DNA of 64,000 bases from Brucella pseudintermedia (GCF_042697365.1 NZ_CP137605.1); one strand, 5' to 3'; shown: positions 50,424 to 60,474, counted from the stretch's first letter. Program-made: numbers and translations. Notes: generated by a model not told the origin, from the letters alone.

Positions 50424-51500
50424 ATGACGACCCATACCAAGCCCTCCCCAGAGGAGATTCTCAAGGCACGGGCTGATAATCCGAAAATGCGCGAACGTGA
50501 TTTTGCGCAGTTCCTCGGTATATCAGAAGCCGATTTTGTTGCAGCACATTGCGGGCAGCCGGAAACGATGCCGATTTCGGCTCGGCGCATTCGCGCCGAT
50601 GTCGAAATGCTCTTGAACCGCATCGCATCTGTCGGGGAAATCATGGCGCTGACACGCAATGAAAGCGTGGTCCATGAAAAGATCGGCCCTTTTGAAAAGA
50701 CCGTCTGGGGCGCGCATGCTTCGCTGGCGCTCGGCAAGGAAATCGACCTTCGCATTTTCCCGAAACACTGGGTGCACGGTTTTGCCGTCGCCAAACAGGA
50801 TGGTGAGGCCACGCGCCGCAGCTTGCAATTCTTCGACGCAACCGGCGAGGCAGTTTTCAAAATTCACCTGCGCCCGGCTTCCAATGTTGAAGCCTATGAG
50901 GCGCTCGTTGCAGATATGCTGTTAGGCGATCAGGCCCCGGTCATCGAAACAAGCATCCTCGCTCCCAAGGGGCCGAAGGCGGATGTGTCGCTGCTCGATA
51001 TCGACGCATTCCGCGAGCGCTGGGGCGCTCTCACCGACGTGCATCAGTTCGTGGGGCTGTTGAAGGATTTCGGGGTTGACCGGCATCAGGCCGTGCATCT
51101 TGCCGGTCACGATTTCGCGTGGCGGGTCGATACGTCGTCGGTCGAGGCCATGATGAACCATGCGGTGCAGGAAAAGCTGCCGATCATGTGTTTTGTCGGC
51201 AGCCGCGGCTGCATCCAGATTCATACGGGGCCGATCCACGAGATCAAGATGATGGGCCCGTGGCTGAACGTGCTGGACCCGACTTTCCATATGCATCTGC
51301 GCCTCGATCACATCGCTGATGTCTGGGTCGTGCGCAAGCCGACGAAGGACGGTCATGTCACATCGCTTGAAGCCTATGATGCCAGGGGCGAACTGATCGT
51401 TCAGTTCTTCGGTGAGCGTCACGAAGGCGAAGCGGAACTGGCGGACTGGCGCATGATCGTGGAAAATCTTCCGCGTCTGCCGCACTCGTCGGCTGCATAG
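50424..51500 (+). CDS. hmuS: Cytoplasmic heme carrier/degradation factor HmuS
   Basis: This 358-residue HemS/ChuS family protein has two repeats; conserved heme-region blocks include GPFEKTVWGAHASLALG and VGSRGCIQIHTGPIHEIKMM, and WLNVLDPTFHMHLR. It accepts heme after import and may pass it to BhuQ. It follows hemP by 10 bp. Confidence 0.9.
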   Translation: MTTHTKPSPEEILKARADNPKMRERDFAQFLGISEADFVAAHCGQPETMPISARRIRADVEMLLNRIASVGEIMALTRNESVVHEKIGPFEKTVWGAHASLALGKEIDLRIFPKHWVHGFAVAKQDGEATRRSLQFFDATGEAVFKIHLRPASNVEAYEALVADMLLGDQAPVIETSILAPKGPKADVSLLDIDAFRERWGALTDVHQFVGLLKDFGVDRHQAVHLAGHDFAWRVDTSSVEAMMNHAVQEKLPIMCFVGSRGCIQIHTGPIHEIKMMGPWLNVLDPTFHMHLRLDHIADVWVVRKPTKDGHVTSLEAYDARGELIVQFFGERHEGEAELADWRMIVENLPRLPHSSAA

Positions 51501-51510
51501 GGTGGCCGCG

Positions 51511-52401
51511 ATGTCGTTCATTTCATTGCGATTCAGGCATGGGGCCGCTCTGGTCGCTGTCGCTTTGTCGCTGGCAACTGGTTCCGCGCGCGCCGAGATG
51601 GTCGATCATTTCACCGACACGTCGCGCATCGTTTCCGTTGGCGGGTCGCTGACGGAAATAGTCTATGCTCTCGGCGCGGAAAAGATGCTCGCCGGACGTG
51701 ACCAGACGAGCGTTTATCCCGAGGACGTGAAGAAGCTGCACGATGTCGGCTATATGCGCCAGCTTGCGCCCGAAGGCGTTCTTTCGGTTAATCCGACCGG
51801 CATTTTGCTCCTCGAAGGAAGTGGCCCGCAGGATACGCTCGATGTTCTGAAAAAAGCGTCCGTGCCGATGATTGTCGTGCCGGAGGCTTTCACAGGCGAA
51901 AGCGTCGTCAGGAAAATCGAGATCGTGGGCAAAGCCCTCGGTCAAGAAGACAAGGCCAAGGAACTCGCCGCCGAAGTTTCTCGTGATATTGAAGCGGCTG
52001 AAAAGGCCGCTGCGGGATATACTCCCCGCAAGCGTGTGCTTTTCGTGCTGTCGGCTCCGGGAGGGCGCATGATGGCCTCTGGCACTGGCACTGCGGCTGA
52101 TGGCATGATCAGGCTTGCCGGCGGTGAAAACGTCATCAGCGAGTATCATGGATACAAGCAACTGACCGATGAGGCCATTGAAAAGGCCGCGCCTGACATG
52201 GTCCTGATCATGGATACACGTGCGGATGGGATGACGGCGGAATCGCTCATGAAGAATCCGGTTATCGCGGGAACGCCAGCGGGTCGTAACGGCAACATCG
52301 TGTCGATGGAGGCGTCCTATCTGTTGGGTTTCGGCCCGCGAACCGGCGCTGCCATTCGTGACCTGTCGGCAAAACTCTATGGCGCTCCCGCGGGGCAATA
52401 A
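51511..52401 (+). CDS. hmuT: Periplasmic heme-binding protein HmuT
   Basis: This 296-residue protein has a signal peptide ending in TGSARAEM and the class III binding-protein fold: RIVSVGGSLTEIVYALG, DQTSVYPEDVKKLHDVGYMR and GMIRLAGGENVI. It collects heme from BhuA. The ATG at 51511 follows GGGTGG; a GTG at 51502 is possible. Confidence 0.88.
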   Translation: MSFISLRFRHGAALVAVALSLATGSARAEMVDHFTDTSRIVSVGGSLTEIVYALGAEKMLAGRDQTSVYPEDVKKLHDVGYMRQLAPEGVLSVNPTGILLLEGSGPQDTLDVLKKASVPMIVVPEAFTGESVVRKIEIVGKALGQEDKAKELAAEVSRDIEAAEKAAAGYTPRKRVLFVLSAPGGRMMASGTGTAADGMIRLAGGENVISEYHGYKQLTDEAIEKAAPDMVLIMDTRADGMTAESLMKNPVIAGTPAGRNGNIVSMEASYLLGFGPRTGAAIRDLSAKLYGAPAGQ

Positions 52402-52455
52402 CATGGTCAGGCTTGCTTGGTTCAAGCGCGAGCCTGCCTGCAAGGATAATTCGAA

Positions 52456-53568
52456 ATGACGATCCAAGGTCGCGTGGCGCGCGAACAGCGCATTGCAGCG
52501 CGTCATCCAGAAAATGTCACGGGAGATCGCGCAGCACGCGCGCGGCTCACCATCATATTGCTTGCGGTAGCCTTGTGCATCGCTGCTCTTTTCAGCCTAA
52601 CGGCTGGCGCTTCGGATGCATCCGTGCTTTCGGTTCTGCGCGCCCTGACCTCCGGCGGAGCCGAGGGCGCGGATGCTTTTCGGCGCGATCATCTGATCAT
52701 CATGGAAATCCGCCTGCCGCGCATCGTCATGGGTATGCTGATAGGGGCGGGGCTCGCCGTTTCCGGTGCGGTGATGCAGGGCCTTTTCCGCAATCCGCTG
52801 GCCGATCCGGGTCTCGTCGGCGTTTCTGCGGGAGCGAGCCTTGGCGCGGTATCCATGATCGTTCTGGGAGGCACGATTCTTGCGCCTGTCATTACCATGC
52901 TTGGCGTCTATGCGCTGCCGCTGGCCGCATTTCTGGGCGGACTTTGCAGCACTTTTCTGCTCTATCGTATCGCGACACGACGAGGACGAACCTCTGTTGC
53001 AACCATGCTATTGGCTGGCATTGCGCTGAGTGCTCTGGCAGGTGCTGCGACCGGCGGACTTATCTATCTTGCCGATGACCGCCAACTCCGCGACCTGACC
53101 TTTTGGGGGCTGGGCTCACTTGCCGGTTCCACCTGGGCGAAGATTGGCGCCGCAGGTCCGATCATTGCTGCTGTTCTGGTGGTATCGCCCTTGCTGGCGC
53201 GGGGGCTCAATGCGCTGGCTCTTGGAGAAGCTGCCGCTGGCCATCTCGGCATTCAGGTGCAGCGCATCAAGAGCATCGCCATCGTTACGGTTGCCGCCGC
53301 CACCGGTGCGACCGTCGCCGTCGCCGGCGGGATCGGCTTTATCGGTATCGTGGTGCCGCATATGCTGCGCCTCGGGATCGGTCCGGATCATCGCTATCTG
53401 CTGCCAGCATCGGCCCTGCTGGGTGCTACTCTTCTGCTGCTGGCGGATGCGGTAAGCCGCACGTTCGTGGCTCCGGCGGAATTGCCTATCGGCATCATCA
53501 CAGCGCTTTTCGGGGCGCCGTTCTTCCTCTGGATATTGCTGCGCCAGCGCGGCCTGCTCGATCTGTGA
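52456..53568 (+). CDS. hmuU: Heme ABC transporter permease HmuU
   Basis: This 370-residue FecCD-family permease has about nine membrane segments and the family blocks RLPRIVMGMLIGAGLAVSG, NPLADPGLVGVSAGASLG, and GFIGIVVPHMLRLGIG. The N-terminal ~25 residues are basic and long. Confidence 0.91.
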   Translation: MTIQGRVAREQRIAARHPENVTGDRAARARLTIILLAVALCIAALFSLTAGASDASVLSVLRALTSGGAEGADAFRRDHLIIMEIRLPRIVMGMLIGAGLAVSGAVMQGLFRNPLADPGLVGVSAGASLGAVSMIVLGGTILAPVITMLGVYALPLAAFLGGLCSTFLLYRIATRRGRTSVATMLLAGIALSALAGAATGGLIYLADDRQLRDLTFWGLGSLAGSTWAKIGAAGPIIAAVLVVSPLLARGLNALALGEAAAGHLGIQVQRIKSIAIVTVAAATGATVAVAGGIGFIGIVVPHMLRLGIGPDHRYLLPASALLGATLLLLADAVSRTFVAPAELPIGIITALFGAPFFLWILLRQRGLLDL

Positions 53569-53575
53569 GGCGATC

Positions 53576-54379
53576 ATGATTGAAACAAATTCATTGAGCG
53601 TAAGCCTGTCGGGCAAAAACATCATCAGCGACATCGGCTTTTCCGCCAAGCCGGGCGAGGTGACGGCGATCGTCGGGCCAAACGGCTCCGGCAAGACGAC
53701 GCTGCTGCGTGCGCTTTCGGGTGACATCGCCTATACGGGAATAGCCCGTCTGGACGGCCAATCCTTCGCCGAAATCAAGCCGTGGCAAATGGCAGCACGG
53801 CGGGCGGTGCTGCCGCAGGCGAGCGCCTTGTCATTTCCCTTCACGGTTCGCGAGATCGTAAAGATCGGGCTTACAGGTGGCTATAGCGGCGTTTCACGTA
53901 ATGAAGAAAAGTGGTTGCCTGATCTTGCCTTGCAAAGGGTTGATCTTGCCGGTTTCGGCGGACGGCTCTATCAGGAGCTTTCCGGCGGAGAGCAACAGCG
54001 CGTGCAGCTTGCCCGCGTCCTATGTCAGGTCTGGAAGCCGGTCGTGGACGGCGAGGCGCGTTATCTGTTTCTGGACGAGCCGATTTCAAGCCTCGATATT
54101 CGCCATCAGATCGTGGTGATGGAGATCGCGAGGGATTTTGCGGCGGCAGGCGGTGGAGTGATCGCGATCCTGCACGACCTTAACCTGACTGCCATGTTCG
54201 CCGATCGTGTCGCAGTGATGAGCAAGGGCAAGCTTGACGTCATAGGCACGCCCCGTGAAGCGCTGACCGATGAACGGCTCGAACGTGTCTATGAATGCTC
54301 GTTGCGAGTGGGCGTTCCGCCCGAAAGGGGTGTGCCTTTCGTATTGCCGCAGTCTGCTTATCGCGCAGTTGCGGAATAA
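53576..54379 (+). CDS. hmuV: Heme ABC transporter ATPase HmuV
   Basis: This 267-residue ATPase has Walker A GPNGSGKTT, Q-loop, signature LSGGEQQRVQLAR, Walker B LFLDEPISSLD and the switch His (LHDLN). It drives heme import with HmuU. It lies 7 bp after hmuU. Confidence 0.93.
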   Translation: MIETNSLSVSLSGKNIISDIGFSAKPGEVTAIVGPNGSGKTTLLRALSGDIAYTGIARLDGQSFAEIKPWQMAARRAVLPQASALSFPFTVREIVKIGLTGGYSGVSRNEEKWLPDLALQRVDLAGFGGRLYQELSGGEQQRVQLARVLCQVWKPVVDGEARYLFLDEPISSLDIRHQIVVMEIARDFAAAGGGVIAILHDLNLTAMFADRVAVMSKGKLDVIGTPREALTDERLERVYECSLRVGVPPERGVPFVLPQSAYRAVAE

Positions 54380-54457
54380 AAAAAGGTCCGGCAGCAAGCC
54401 CGGGTCAGACTGCTGACAAACCCTTGGCCTTGTTCAGGGTTTGTGATTCATTGGATC

Positions 54458-54553
54458 ATGTTGAAGAAACCCGCTCCGTCGCAGACGGCTCTAGAGATGG
54501 TGACGCTCGACAGTCTGGTTTCGAAGAATCACCTGCTTCGTAAGATTGATGCT
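54458..54553 (+). pseudogene. IS1182-family transposase N-terminal remnant
   Basis: The frame MLKKPAPSQTALEMVTLDSL followed by VSKNHLLRKIDA matches the N terminus of IS1182-type transposases, then stops matching. The preceding 54398-54445 (with inverted repeat ACAAACCCT/AGGGTTTGT) may be the left end of the element. Only about 30 codons remain. Confidence 0.65.
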
Positions 54554-54554
54554 G

Positions 54555-54587
54555 AAAAAAGCCGAAGGAAACTCCTCCGGCTCTTTT
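54555..54587. terminator. Bidirectional terminator
   Basis: AGCCG-A-AGGA pairs with TCCT-CCGGCT, flanked by six A's and seven T's, so it can end transcription from either side. It likely serves the nitroreductase gene on the minus strand. Confidence 0.75.
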
Positions 54588-54605
54588 TTTCAAGGCGATG
54601 CACGC

Positions 54606-55205
54606 TTAAAAGAAGACTTTGAAACGGTCGGCGTCGTCCATGAAAGCCTTTTCGCCGAAGGGCTGTTCGTTCGAGCCGAACGGCATCTGGGCGCGAAGTT
54701 TCCACGAGGCCGGAACGTCCCAGGTCCGGGCAACTTCCTGATCGATCAGCGGGTTGTAGTGCTGGAGGCTCGCGCCGATGTTTGCATTGGCCAGTGCGGT
54801 CCAGACCGAATGCTGTGCCATGCCGCCCGACTGTTCGGACCAGACCGGGAAGTTGTCGGCGTAGAGCGGGAAGTTTTCCTGAAGGCCCTTAACGACATTC
54901 TGGTCTTCGTAGAACAGAACCGTACCGGCACCGGCAGCGAAACTGTCGACCTTGGCTTCCGTCTGCGCGAAAGCGTCGGCTGGCACGATCTGGCGCAGCG
55001 TTTCCTTGACAATGTTCCAGAGCTTGTCGCTCTCGGCGCCAAACAGGATTACGGCTCGCGAACTCTGCGAGTTGAACGAGGAAGGTGTGTGCTTGACCGC
55101 CTCGCGGATCAACTCGGCAACCTCTTCGTTCGACAGCGGAAGAGACTTGCCCAGAGCATACTGCGTGCGGCGCTTCTTAATGGAATTCAGCAGGGAATTA
55201 TTCAT
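54606..55205 (-). CDS. Nitroreductase-family FMN oxidoreductase
   Basis: This 199-residue protein begins SLLNSIKKRRTQYALGK, with the FMN-binding pattern of the family (HTPSSFNSQSSRAVILFG and GASLQHYNPLI). It uses NAD(P)H to reduce nitro or quinone compounds; the natural substrate is unknown. The ATG at 55205 follows AGGA and gives the normal length. Confidence 0.9.
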   Translation of the reverse strand: MNNSLLNSIKKRRTQYALGKSLPLSNEEVAELIREAVKHTPSSFNSQSSRAVILFGAESDKLWNIVKETLRQIVPADAFAQTEAKVDSFAAGAGTVLFYEDQNVVKGLQENFPLYADNFPVWSEQSGGMAQHSVWTALANANIGASLQHYNPLIDQEVARTWDVPASWKLRAQMPFGSNEQPFGEKAFMDDADRFKVFF

Positions 55206-55564
55206 GACTGGGTCCTGTGTTTCAGCGGTCTGGCAGGCTGTCCGGCTTGGGAATTTTCGAAGGCAACCTGTTGGGTGATGGTGGCTAGATAGTGCTATTC
55301 GTGCAGGGGAAGCCAGCCCATGTTTCTGAAACACACTGTCAATGATATGCGGCCAGTTTCACGTGACTGTTTACTTTCCCATCGCAGATTTCCAACGAAC
55401 ACGGGTTAATAGCGCACTGTTCGCACAGCAATCTTCCCGGTTTTGAAGGGTTTACAAGAGCGGCTCTTTGTTGGAATCTAACAAAAATAGTGAGATTTAC
55501 GGGGCGAACTTTGACGACGCTCTTTTCGGGGTGTCGTCGGTAAATGGGATGAGGTCACGAAAGT
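55206..55564. other. Intergenic region between nitroreductase and FAD protein genes
   Basis: About 360 bp, AT-rich near the middle. It should hold divergent promoters. I see no clear operator or small gene. Confidence 0.45.
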
Positions 55565-56887
55565 TTGAAGTCATTTATCATCATCGGCGCCGGGGCAAGC
55601 GGCATCATTCTGGCTGCACAATTGCTCCGGCGTTCGCCGGAATCGACCGTGCGAATTTTCGAACGGTTCGACAGGTTAGGAGCGGCGATAGCTTATGCGA
55701 CCGAGAATCCCAGCCATCTGCTTAACGTGCGCGCCAGCAATATGAGTGCGTTTCCCGATCAACCGGATCACTTCTTCAACTGGTTGCAGACGAACAGCGG
55801 CAGTTGGGAGCCGCACAGTTTTGCGCCGCGTAAACTCTACCGCTCCTATCTAAAACATTTGATCGAGCCCGATCTTTCCGCTGGCGATCGGCGACTGACG
55901 GTTGAGAGAACTGGCGTCGTTGATGTGGCGCTAAAAGCTGGCAGGCCGGCTGTTGTTACCGAAACCGGCGAAACATTTGTGGCCGATGCCGTCATTCTTG
56001 CGACGGGCAACGAGGCCGCCATTGCGAAATCCGCTAGCCAGATTACGGAATACTGGTCAAGTAACGGCTATTTCGATGTGCCGACAGATGCGCCCGTGGC
56101 GATATTCGGTACCGGCCTTTCAATGGTCGATAGCGTATTGTCATTGCTGGATAGCGGACACCGTGCGAAAATATATGCCATTTCCCGTCGCGGGCTTCTA
56201 CCTGCCCGCCACGCCCCCGCGCAAGTTTATCCGGTTGCCGCGGATGATCTTCCGGTATCGCTCGGGCTTTCCAAGCTCATTCGGCGCGTGCGCGGCATGA
56301 TGGCGGAAGCAGAAAAATCGGGCTTCGGCTGGCGCGGTGTGATGGACGGTCTGCGCCCGCACACGCAGCATATATGGGCAGGATTGCCGACGTCCCAGCG
56401 CCGCAGTTTTCTACGGCATCTTCGCCCATGGTGGGATGTCCATCGTCATCGAATGGCGCCCGCTGTGGCGGATCGTATCGAATCTGCAACGGATACCGGA
56501 CAGCTCAAAATCGCAGCGGGTCATCTCGTTTCGGTGCGCGTCGAAGGGAGAGGGATGGAAATCCGCTATCGTCCGCGGCGTAGCGAAAAATTCGAGAAGC
56601 TGCATGTGGCGGCTGTCATTGATTGCCGTGGCGGCAACTCGCGTTTCTCGACAACCCGCAACGCGGCATTGATCGGCCTCATGGAGCATGGCTTGGCTCG
56701 CCCGGATGCGCTCGATCTGGGGCTGGACGTTACCCGCGACCTTCAGCTTCTCAACGCGCGAGGCGAGCCATCCGGTCCGTTCTTCGCTATCGGACCGGTT
56801 ACGAAAGGCGCATTCTGGGAGGTCACAGCCGTACCGGATATTCGCGTTCAGGCGGAGCGGCTGTCGGGGATTTTGCTTGAAGGATAA
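55565..56887 (+). CDS. FAD/NAD(P)-binding protein (PF13454-like)
   Basis: This 440-residue protein has an N-terminal dinucleotide-binding fold (SFIIIGAGASGIILAAQLL) followed by a Lys/Arg-lined region typical of the FAD-NAD(P)-binding family (PSHLLNVRASNMSAFPDQPD, FGTGLSMVDSVLSLLDSG). It appears to be a flavin oxidoreductase of unknown substrate. The start is a TTG; no better start is near. Confidence 0.8.
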   Translation: MKSFIIIGAGASGIILAAQLLRRSPESTVRIFERFDRLGAAIAYATENPSHLLNVRASNMSAFPDQPDHFFNWLQTNSGSWEPHSFAPRKLYRSYLKHLIEPDLSAGDRRLTVERTGVVDVALKAGRPAVVTETGETFVADAVILATGNEAAIAKSASQITEYWSSNGYFDVPTDAPVAIFGTGLSMVDSVLSLLDSGHRAKIYAISRRGLLPARHAPAQVYPVAADDLPVSLGLSKLIRRVRGMMAEAEKSGFGWRGVMDGLRPHTQHIWAGLPTSQRRSFLRHLRPWWDVHRHRMAPAVADRIESATDTGQLKIAAGHLVSVRVEGRGMEIRYRPRRSEKFEKLHVAAVIDCRGGNSRFSTTRNAALIGLMEHGLARPDALDLGLDVTRDLQLLNARGEPSGPFFAIGPVTKGAFWEVTAVPDIRVQAERLSGILLEG

Positions 56888-57220
56888 CAACTTCCTCAGA
56901 AGCCATTCCTGCGACGATCTTCCGATAAGATTATGTCATTCGGCTGAAAGATTTTCGGAGTGCTCTCTCCGATTGTGAGCCATCGTGGTTCACAGCAAGT
57001 GATAAATTATAGATTTTTTGCCGAGAGAAACCATAAAAAGATTCAAATCCGCGCGATAAGCCATTGAAAGCTATTGCCATAATGTTCCGTGGCCCGTCAT
57101 AATAACGCCATCGGAACATATGATTCCTCTCTACAACTTGCCGGAGCGATTCTGTTGCTGTTTTCTTGAGCGGTGCCTGCTTCGGATCAACCTTGATTTC
57201 GGCTAGGAGGCCTGTGGCGC
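56888..57220. other. Intergenic region before the Mrp operon
   Basis: About 330 bp with an inverted repeat ATGTTCCG (57082-57089) and CGGAACAT (57112-57119), 22 bp apart. This could be an operator or a leader structure. AGGAGG precedes the mrpA start. Confidence 0.5.
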
Positions 57221-60136
57221 ATGACGATGGACGGCAGAATGCTTTTCCTGCTTGTCCTTCTACCATTTCTCGGCAGCGCCATAACCGGACTATTCAGGGG
57301 GGCGGATCGTAGCGGTTCGGCTTGGTTTACGGCAGCGATTGCGCTTGTCGCCTTTATCGTCACCGCCAGCCTTTATCCCATTGTGTCGGACGGCAAGGTG
57401 CTTCGCGGCACCGTGGAGTGGTTGCCGGCCTATGGACTCAACGTCACTTTCCGGATGGACGGCTTTGCCTGGCTTTTCGCGATGCTTATAACGGGCATCG
57501 GCCTTCTGGTCGTCATTTATGCGCGCTATTACATGTCGCCTGAAGACCCGGTGCCGAGGTTCTTCTCGTTCCTTTTGTCCTTCATGGGATCGATGCTTGG
57601 CGTGGTCCTGTCGGGCAATCTGATATTGCTTGCGGTCTTCTGGGAACTGACCAGCATCTTCTCATTTCTGCTGATCGGCTATTGGTATCACAATGCAAGC
57701 GCCCGCGATGGTGCGCGCATGGCGCTGACCGTGACCGGCATCGGCGGCTTCTGCCTGCTGGCAGGCGTTCTGATCCTCGGGCATATCGTTGGAAGCTACG
57801 ATCTCGACAAGGTTCTCGGGGCGGGCAATCTCGTTCGCACGCATCCGCTCTACAGCGTGGCGCTCATCCTGATCCTGCTTGGCGCGTTCACCAAAAGCGC
57901 GCAGTTTCCCTTTCATTTCTGGCTTCCGAACGCCATGGCAGCGCCGACGCCCGTTTCGGCCTATCTGCACTCGGCGACCATGGTGAAGGCTGGCGTCTTT
58001 CTGCTCGCCCGCCTGTGGCCGGTTCTCAGCGGAACGGAAGAATGGTTCTGGATCGTCGGTTCGGCTGGCCTGATCACGCTTCTGATCGCCAGTTTCTTTG
58101 CGGTTTTCCAACAGGACCTCAAAGGCCTGCTCGCCTATTCGACCATCAGCAATCTCGGCCTGATTACCGTTTTGCTCAGCCTTGGCAGTCCGCTGGCGGC
58201 AGTCGCAGCGATCTTCCATATGGTCAACCATGCGATCTTCAAGGCATCGCTTTTCATGGCCGCGGGTATCATCGATCATGAAACCGGCACGCGCGATATG
58301 CGCAAGCTGAGCGGGCTCTTGCGTCCCATGCCCTATACGGCGACGCTCGCCATGGTGGCGAGCGCGGCCATGGCTGGCGTGCCGCTGCTCAACGGGTTCA
58401 TTTCCAAGGAAATGTTCTTCGCCGAGGCGGTCGAAACCCACATGGCGTCCTGGCTCGATACTATAACGCCCTACGTGGCCACCATCGCGGGCATCTTCAC
58501 CGTCGCCTATTCGGTACGCTTCATCTATTCGACATTCTTCGGGCCGCCGCCGCATGATCTGCCACACGAGCCGCACGAGCCGCCCCACTGGATGCGTCGC
58601 CCTATCGAGCTTCTGGTCCTGCTTTGCCTGTTGATCGGCATCATTCCGGGACTGTCCATCGGGCCGTTCCTGCATTCGGCCGTGCTGTCGGTGCTGGGCC
58701 AGGCCACGCCGGAATACAGTCTCTCGGTCTGGCACGGTATCAACCTGCCGCTGATGATGAGTATCGTAGCCATGATCGGCGGCATTCTCCTGCACTGGAT
58801 GCTGAAGAATTATCTCGCTACGAGCGAAGACGGTCCACCGCTTTTCCGGCACTTGCAGGGGCAGCGCATTTTCGAGCGCGTTCTGGTGACGCTGTCGTGG
58901 AACTGGGCGCGCAAGGCGGAAGCTTTTCTCAGCACGCGCCGTCTGCAGCCGCAGCTCCGCATTGTGGTCGCAGTGGCCGTGCTTGCCGCTGCCTGGCCGA
59001 TTTTCGCCGCCGGATTGCAGTCCGGTTCGCTTGGGCCGCAGCCAGTTGACCCGATCTTTGCCGGGCTTTGGATACTCGGCGGAGCCTGCGCCATCGGCGC
59101 GGCCTATCAGGCGAAGTTTCACCGGCTGGCCGCCCTCATTCTTCTGGGCGGGGCAGGGCTCACCACCTGCATTACCTTCGTCTGGCTGTCCGCACCCGAC
59201 CTTGCGGTGACCCAGTTGCTGGTCGAGATCGTCACTACCGTTTTGTTGTTGCTTGGGCTTCGCTGGCTGCCGAAGCGTTGGGAAGATCCCGATCCGCTTC
59301 CGGTGCAGATCGGTCCTCGCATCCGCCGTTATCGCGATCTCCTGCTTGCCATCGGCAGCGGTGCGGGGGTGGCCGTTATCGCCTATGCTGTCATGACGCG
59401 CCTCTCGCCCAGCAGCATCGGCGACTATTTCCTCGAAAACGCCTATTCAGGCGGCGGCGGCAAGAATGTCGTGAATGTCATTCTGGTGGATTTCCGCGCT
59501 TTTGATACGTTTGGCGAAATCGCGGTCCTTGGCATTGTCGGTCTTACGGTCTTTGCGCTGCTGCGGCGTTTCCGTCCTGCGCCCGATACAACCGGATCGA
59601 CAGCCCAGCAAAAAATTCAGGACGCCTATGACGAGGCAGCGCCCGACCGCAAGGCAGGTGAAACGCTGGCCGATTATCTGGCCGTGCCGTCCGTCATCAT
59701 GCAATGGCTTTTCCCGGTGATCGTCGTTCTGGCAGTGCATCTCTTCCTCCGTGGCCACGATCTGCCGGGCGGCGGATTTGCGGCGGGTATCACGCTCGCA
59801 ATCGCTTTCCTGCTGCAATATCTGGCCTCTGGCGCGCGCGTGGTGGAGGATCGCCTGCGCATCCTGCCCCTGCGCTGGATAGGGATGGGCCTGCTGTTGG
59901 CCGGCGCAACCGGCGCTGGATCGTGGTTCTTCGGCTATCCGTTCCTCACAACCTTTTTCCAGTATACTGAAATACCGCATATCGGGAAAATGCCGACAGC
60001 CAGCGCGCTGCTGTTCGATCTTGGTGTCTTTACCCTCGTGGTCGGCGCCACAGTCCTCGTTCTGATCGCTCTCGCGCACCAATCACTCCGCAAACACCGT
60101 GTCGAAAAGCTTGCCGCAACGAAGGAGGAGAACTGA
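57221..60136 (+). CDS. mrpA: Mrp-type cation/proton antiporter subunit A (fused A and B)
   Basis: This 971-residue membrane protein joins an NDH-1 ND5-like proton channel (LLAVFWELTSIFSFLLIGYW, FPFHFWLPNAMAAPTPVSAY, LLAYSTISNLG) to a C-terminal MrpB-like domain (FLRGHDLPGGGFAAGI). There is no separate mrpB, a fused layout common in Alphaproteobacteria. The complex exchanges Na+ or K+ for protons (the Pha K+ system in rhizobia). The start follows AGGAGG. The stop overlaps mrpC (TGATG). Confidence 0.94.
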   Translation: MTMDGRMLFLLVLLPFLGSAITGLFRGADRSGSAWFTAAIALVAFIVTASLYPIVSDGKVLRGTVEWLPAYGLNVTFRMDGFAWLFAMLITGIGLLVVIYARYYMSPEDPVPRFFSFLLSFMGSMLGVVLSGNLILLAVFWELTSIFSFLLIGYWYHNASARDGARMALTVTGIGGFCLLAGVLILGHIVGSYDLDKVLGAGNLVRTHPLYSVALILILLGAFTKSAQFPFHFWLPNAMAAPTPVSAYLHSATMVKAGVFLLARLWPVLSGTEEWFWIVGSAGLITLLIASFFAVFQQDLKGLLAYSTISNLGLITVLLSLGSPLAAVAAIFHMVNHAIFKASLFMAAGIIDHETGTRDMRKLSGLLRPMPYTATLAMVASAAMAGVPLLNGFISKEMFFAEAVETHMASWLDTITPYVATIAGIFTVAYSVRFIYSTFFGPPPHDLPHEPHEPPHWMRRPIELLVLLCLLIGIIPGLSIGPFLHSAVLSVLGQATPEYSLSVWHGINLPLMMSIVAMIGGILLHWMLKNYLATSEDGPPLFRHLQGQRIFERVLVTLSWNWARKAEAFLSTRRLQPQLRIVVAVAVLAAAWPIFAAGLQSGSLGPQPVDPIFAGLWILGGACAIGAAYQAKFHRLAALILLGGAGLTTCITFVWLSAPDLAVTQLLVEIVTTVLLLLGLRWLPKRWEDPDPLPVQIGPRIRRYRDLLLAIGSGAGVAVIAYAVMTRLSPSSIGDYFLENAYSGGGGKNVVNVILVDFRAFDTFGEIAVLGIVGLTVFALLRRFRPAPDTTGSTAQQKIQDAYDEAAPDRKAGETLADYLAVPSVIMQWLFPVIVVLAVHLFLRGHDLPGGGFAAGITLAIAFLLQYLASGARVVEDRLRILPLRWIGMGLLLAGATGAGSWFFGYPFLTTFFQYTEIPHIGKMPTASALLFDLGVFTLVVGATVLVLIALAHQSLRKHRVEKLAATKEEN

Positions 60137-60474
60137 TGGAACTCGTTCTTGCTCTGGCAATCGGCGTGCTGATGGCATCCGGCGTGTGGCTCATTCTTCG
60201 CCCGCGCACCTTTCAGGTGGCGATTGGCCTGTCGCTGGTTTCCTACGCCGTCAATCTCTTCATCTTCTCGATGGGGCGTCTGCGCACCAATGCAGCTCCT
60301 GTGCTCGATAGCGGTGTCGATGTTCAGGCCACGCAATATACCGATCCCGTGCCGCAGGCGCTCGTGCTGACTGCAATCGTCATCGGCTTCGCAATGACCG
60401 CACTTTTCCTTGTCGTGCTGCTCGCCTCACGCGGGTTGACACGTACGGACCACGTGGACGGCAAGGAGAACTGA
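60136..60474 (+). CDS. mrpC: Mrp antiporter subunit C
   Basis: This 112-residue, three-span protein is like NuoK: SGVWLILRPRTFQVAIGLSL, then DPVPQALVLTAIVIGFAMTA. The start shares bases with the mrpA stop, and its stop with mrpD (TGATG). Confidence 0.93.
   Translation: MELVLALAIGVLMASGVWLILRPRTFQVAIGLSLVSYAVNLFIFSMGRLRTNAAPVLDSGVDVQATQYTDPVPQALVLTAIVIGFAMTALFLVVLLASRGLTRTDHVDGKEN

Noticed and set aside
56931..57266. 111-codon minus-strand frame before mrpA
   Set aside because: It begins inside mrpA on the opposite strand and has no domain or ribosome-binding site.
57662..59122. 486-codon minus-strand frame
   Set aside because: Shadow of mrpA; rich in Arg/Gln/His with no domain.
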